A DNA stretch of 64,000 bases, from positions 62,001-126,000 of the forward strand of contig VOPT01000001.1 of the NCBI GenBank assembly GCA_009594865.1, read 5' to 3'. Both the position numbers and the translations under genes were made by a program. Every line of letters starts with the position of its first letter. Position 1 is the stretch's first letter. Positions 61,977-64,000 of this stretch are shown here, one piece after another. The notes below the pieces were generated by a model. It searched no databases. It saw nothing but the letters and a program-made list of their open reading frames with translations, and had not been told where the DNA came from. This DNA is from Nitrospira sp. (GTDB taxonomy: Bacteria; Nitrospirota; Nitrospiria; Nitrospirales; Nitrospiraceae).

Positions 61977-64000
61977 TTATTGGATGAGATGTGAAGTCTT
62001 GGAGGCGTGCGCCTCGCCTGACTCAGATCCCGCCCGCTTGACAGAAGGTGCCTGCTGACTCAACGGGAGGATTCGTTGGTCATCGGTGGGCAACACCTTC
62101 AAGAGACCCCATTGACCCGATTGGGCATAGGGCAACCGCTGGTTGCTCCACACATAATCACCCGGCTGACGGAAGCTTCCGCCTGCCGCAGGGATAAAGG
62201 CATCCAGCGATTCCGACGCTGAGAACTCCACGACGCTGATCTGGTCGGCGCCGCGCATGAACGGCTCGATCGGCCATTCATGTTTTTCCACACTGAACAT
62301 GCCGTTCTGTTCATTGCTCGCACCGAACACATGGATACGCACGGGATCTCCCGCATGCGCTTCGATGAGCGGCGTGGCAATACTTTCGGGCTTGTCCACC
62401 GAGCAGGGTTGGAACACCTTGCCAAGCGAGCATCCGCTGGCTTCACGGAACTTATACGGTTCCGAACGGTAGTTCACGGCCGTCAGTCCCGCCGTGTTTT
62501 GCACGTAGGGCATGAAGCTCGTTCCGATGATGTTGTCTTCATCCTGGAAGAACAGGGCCACATCGCGATAGTTCTGGCGATGTTCGTAGCCCTGGATCGT
62601 CCGATCCACAATCACATCGGCGACCCAGCTGTTCTTGGTGGAAATATCCGCACCGGTCTTCGGATCGCGATAGGTGGCCCCCTTGGGTCCGATCACGATG
62701 CCGCCATACAGGCCGTTGCGCGGATTGGTCATGACATTCCCCCAATCCCACACCAGAGACGCAGTCTCTCCGATGAACGGATCGGCATAGAACGTGTACA
62801 CGCGGCTCTCACCCGGAGCAACCGTCTGCTCGCCCGGATTGTTACCCACGTTGGCGCCCAGGGAATCCTTCGGATCAAAAGCCAGACCCAGCGCCGAGAA
62901 CGACGCACGGCCCTGCTTCATCTTATTGCTCAACTTGACCTTGAGACAGTCTCCGACGTTCGCGCGCAACGTCAGCGGCATCGGCTGAAGGCCGGAGGCC
63001 ACCGTCGCCACATCCTCATCCAAGACATAGATCTTGGCATCAGGATTGACCATCTGGATGGTCCGCTCGAAATCGACCTCGATGGCATCCGGCGCCTTCG
63101 GGTTCAACTTCATCGACGGGAAATCGATCGCCGACACATTGAAACTCTTCACTGGCGCCTCGGCAGGACACACCGCCGGGGCCTTCGGAATTTCGTTCCG
63201 GCCACTGTATCCGGCAGGCAACTTCTGGAGATCCGCCACGTCCTTATCGAGGACGCGCAAGATACCCCACGCGCCTTCCGAGAACTTGGAGGAACGACCA
63301 TTGAAGTGGATGTAGTCACCCGCCTGCAAGCGTGGTCCACCGGCTTGCGGAATGACCAGGTCGTATCGTTCAGCGATACCGACATGGATCGAGTTCTTCC
63401 GGTTGGCATCGCCGGCATACCGCTCGGTCAGATAGGTATGACCGGACAACGTCCACACCATGCTTTCATTGGTCATGGTCTGCAGCAACCGGAACACAAC
63501 CGTATCGCCCAAATAGGCTCGCACCATCGGGGTGTACGGATCGCCGTGTACGGCGCTGCTGAAGAGCTTCGACGGATCCGGATTCGCGTTCAGGCGTCCG
63601 CTGATCGGCTCGGCCCTGAAGTTGAGACCGCCGCCCGTCGTATGGGTTCCGCCGTTCAGGAACGGCATCGGCGTCATCTTGATATGATCTGGAATCGGGA
63701 ACGAGATGGTCTTCCCCGCTTCCAGGGCAATTTCCACCGGCTGACCCGGAGGATTACCCGCCGTCACGATGTTGATCGTGTGCGGCACGCTATCGTTCAA
63801 CTGCACCAGCAACTCACGGAAGCTGCCGTTCACCCCGTAGCCCACAGGCTCCGCGGTGCGGATGTCCGCCAACGGACCGCTCCGAATCGGCGCACCGGTC
63901 TTCGGATTGTGATAGGTCGATCCGACCGGCTCGACAAGCATCGTGCCGAATCCGCCGTGGCCCCAGGTGATCCGGCCCAACGCATGGTCGTGCCAGAATA
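61977..64000 (-). CDS. Multicopper oxidase (N-terminus beyond right edge)
   Basis: About 674 residues visible; the N-terminus is outside the window. The leftmost visible N-terminal text is FWHDHALGRITWGHGGFGTM, with the HDH type 2/type 3 copper ligands and the conserved VEP that follows. Later blocks include HTINIVTAG, SGHTYLTERY, GDYIHFNGRS, GDCLKVKLSN, and a final GDPVRIHVFGASNEQNG with VEKHEWPIEPF. The size and block order suggest a large multi-domain oxidase of the MnxG or nitrite reductase-like kind rather than a three-domain laccase; the substrate is unknown. A strong terminator follows. Confidence 0.88.
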   Translation of the reverse strand, partial: FWHDHALGRITWGHGGFGTMLVEPVGSTYHNPKTGAPIRSGPLADIRTAEPVGYGVNGSFRELLVQLNDSVPHTINIVTAGNPPGQPVEIALEAGKTISFPIPDHIKMTPMPFLNGGTHTTGGGLNFRAEPISGRLNANPDPSKLFSSAVHGDPYTPMVRAYLGDTVVFRLLQTMTNESMVWTLSGHTYLTERYAGDANRKNSIHVGIAERYDLVIPQAGGPRLQAGDYIHFNGRSSKFSEGAWGILRVLDKDVADLQKLPAGYSGRNEIPKAPAVCPAEAPVKSFNVSAIDFPSMKLNPKAPDAIEVDFERTIQMVNPDAKIYVLDEDVATVASGLQPMPLTLRANVGDCLKVKLSNKMKQGRASFSALGLAFDPKDSLGANVGNNPGEQTVAPGESRVYTFYADPFIGETASLVWDWGNVMTNPRNGLYGGIVIGPKGATYRDPKTGADISTKNSWVADVIVDRTIQGYEHRQNYRDVALFFQDEDNIIGTSFMPYVQNTAGLTAVNYRSEPYKFREASGCSLGKVFQPCSVDKPESIATPLIEAHAGDPVRIHVFGASNEQNGMFSVEKHEWPIEPFMRGADQISVVEFSASESLDAFIPAAGGSFRQPGDYVWSNQRLPYAQSGQWGLLKVLPTDDQRILPLSQQAPSVKRAGSESGEAHASKTSHLIQ

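Noticed and set aside
1..64000. tRNA, rRNA, CRISPR arrays, insertion sequences and att sites
   Set aside because: No cloverleaf, repeat-spacer array, transposase text or terminal inverted repeats were seen by eye. A covariance-model search would be needed to exclude small RNAs.

Overview
The window is about 60% GC, gene-dense bacterial chromosome. No rRNA or marker gene fixes the organism. The gene content (two RND efflux systems, NnrS, hemerythrin, phosphoketolase plus acetate kinase, a large multicopper oxidase, many small DGPF proteins, and a REP-like intergenic repeat I recall from Nitrospira) makes Nitrospira (Nitrospirota) my best guess. This is inference, not proof. I saw no tRNA, rRNA, CRISPR array or insertion sequence.

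Layout. 1-3.3 kb: an RND pump (partial) and its lipoprotein adaptor. 3.6-10.1 kb: nine leftward genes forming an ECF42-type sigma factor regulon (three DGPF/YCII proteins, two VOC proteins, a BNR-repeat protein, a MoaD-like protein, DUF1579, the sigma factor). Two exact TGTCGA-N16-CGAC promoters lie inside it. 10.1-12.2 kb: MIP18-like Fe-S factor, NnrS and hemerythrin, a nitrosative-stress type set. 12.4-18.4 kb: a complete efflux operon (adaptor, RND pump, STAS protein, outer-membrane lipoprotein). 18.6-20.6 kb: a TerB-Coq4 fusion and a DedA-rhodanese fusion. 20.9-25.0 kb: a decayed type II NADH dehydrogenase, a GAF-GAF-AAA-Fis sigma54 activator and a two-domain cupredoxin. Both operons at 12.4-20.6 kb start from sigma54-type promoters with the same palindromic upstream site at the same distance, probably a small regulon of the nearby activator.

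25-43 kb is accessory and partly decaying: flavin-binding/GAF proteins, HipBA with a clear operator, LemA and DUF2207, a methyltransferase, a PaeR7I/XhoI-like restriction-modification pair, an acetyltransferase, an amine oxidase, and a broken Nudix gene. 43-49.4 kb holds a possible oxylipin system: a cyclooxygenase/alpha-dioxygenase-like haem protein, a lipoxygenase-like protein and a hybrid histidine kinase, in one orientation, with an 11-C tract just upstream.

49.5-64 kb: envelope proteins (DUF4124-like, lytic transglycosylase, DUF3943), a Tat-exported aldo/keto reductase, an acetate kinase-phosphoketolase-HAD operon, a DsbA-like oxidoreductase, an S1/P1 nuclease, and a multicopper oxidase that runs off the right edge and ends in a strong terminator.
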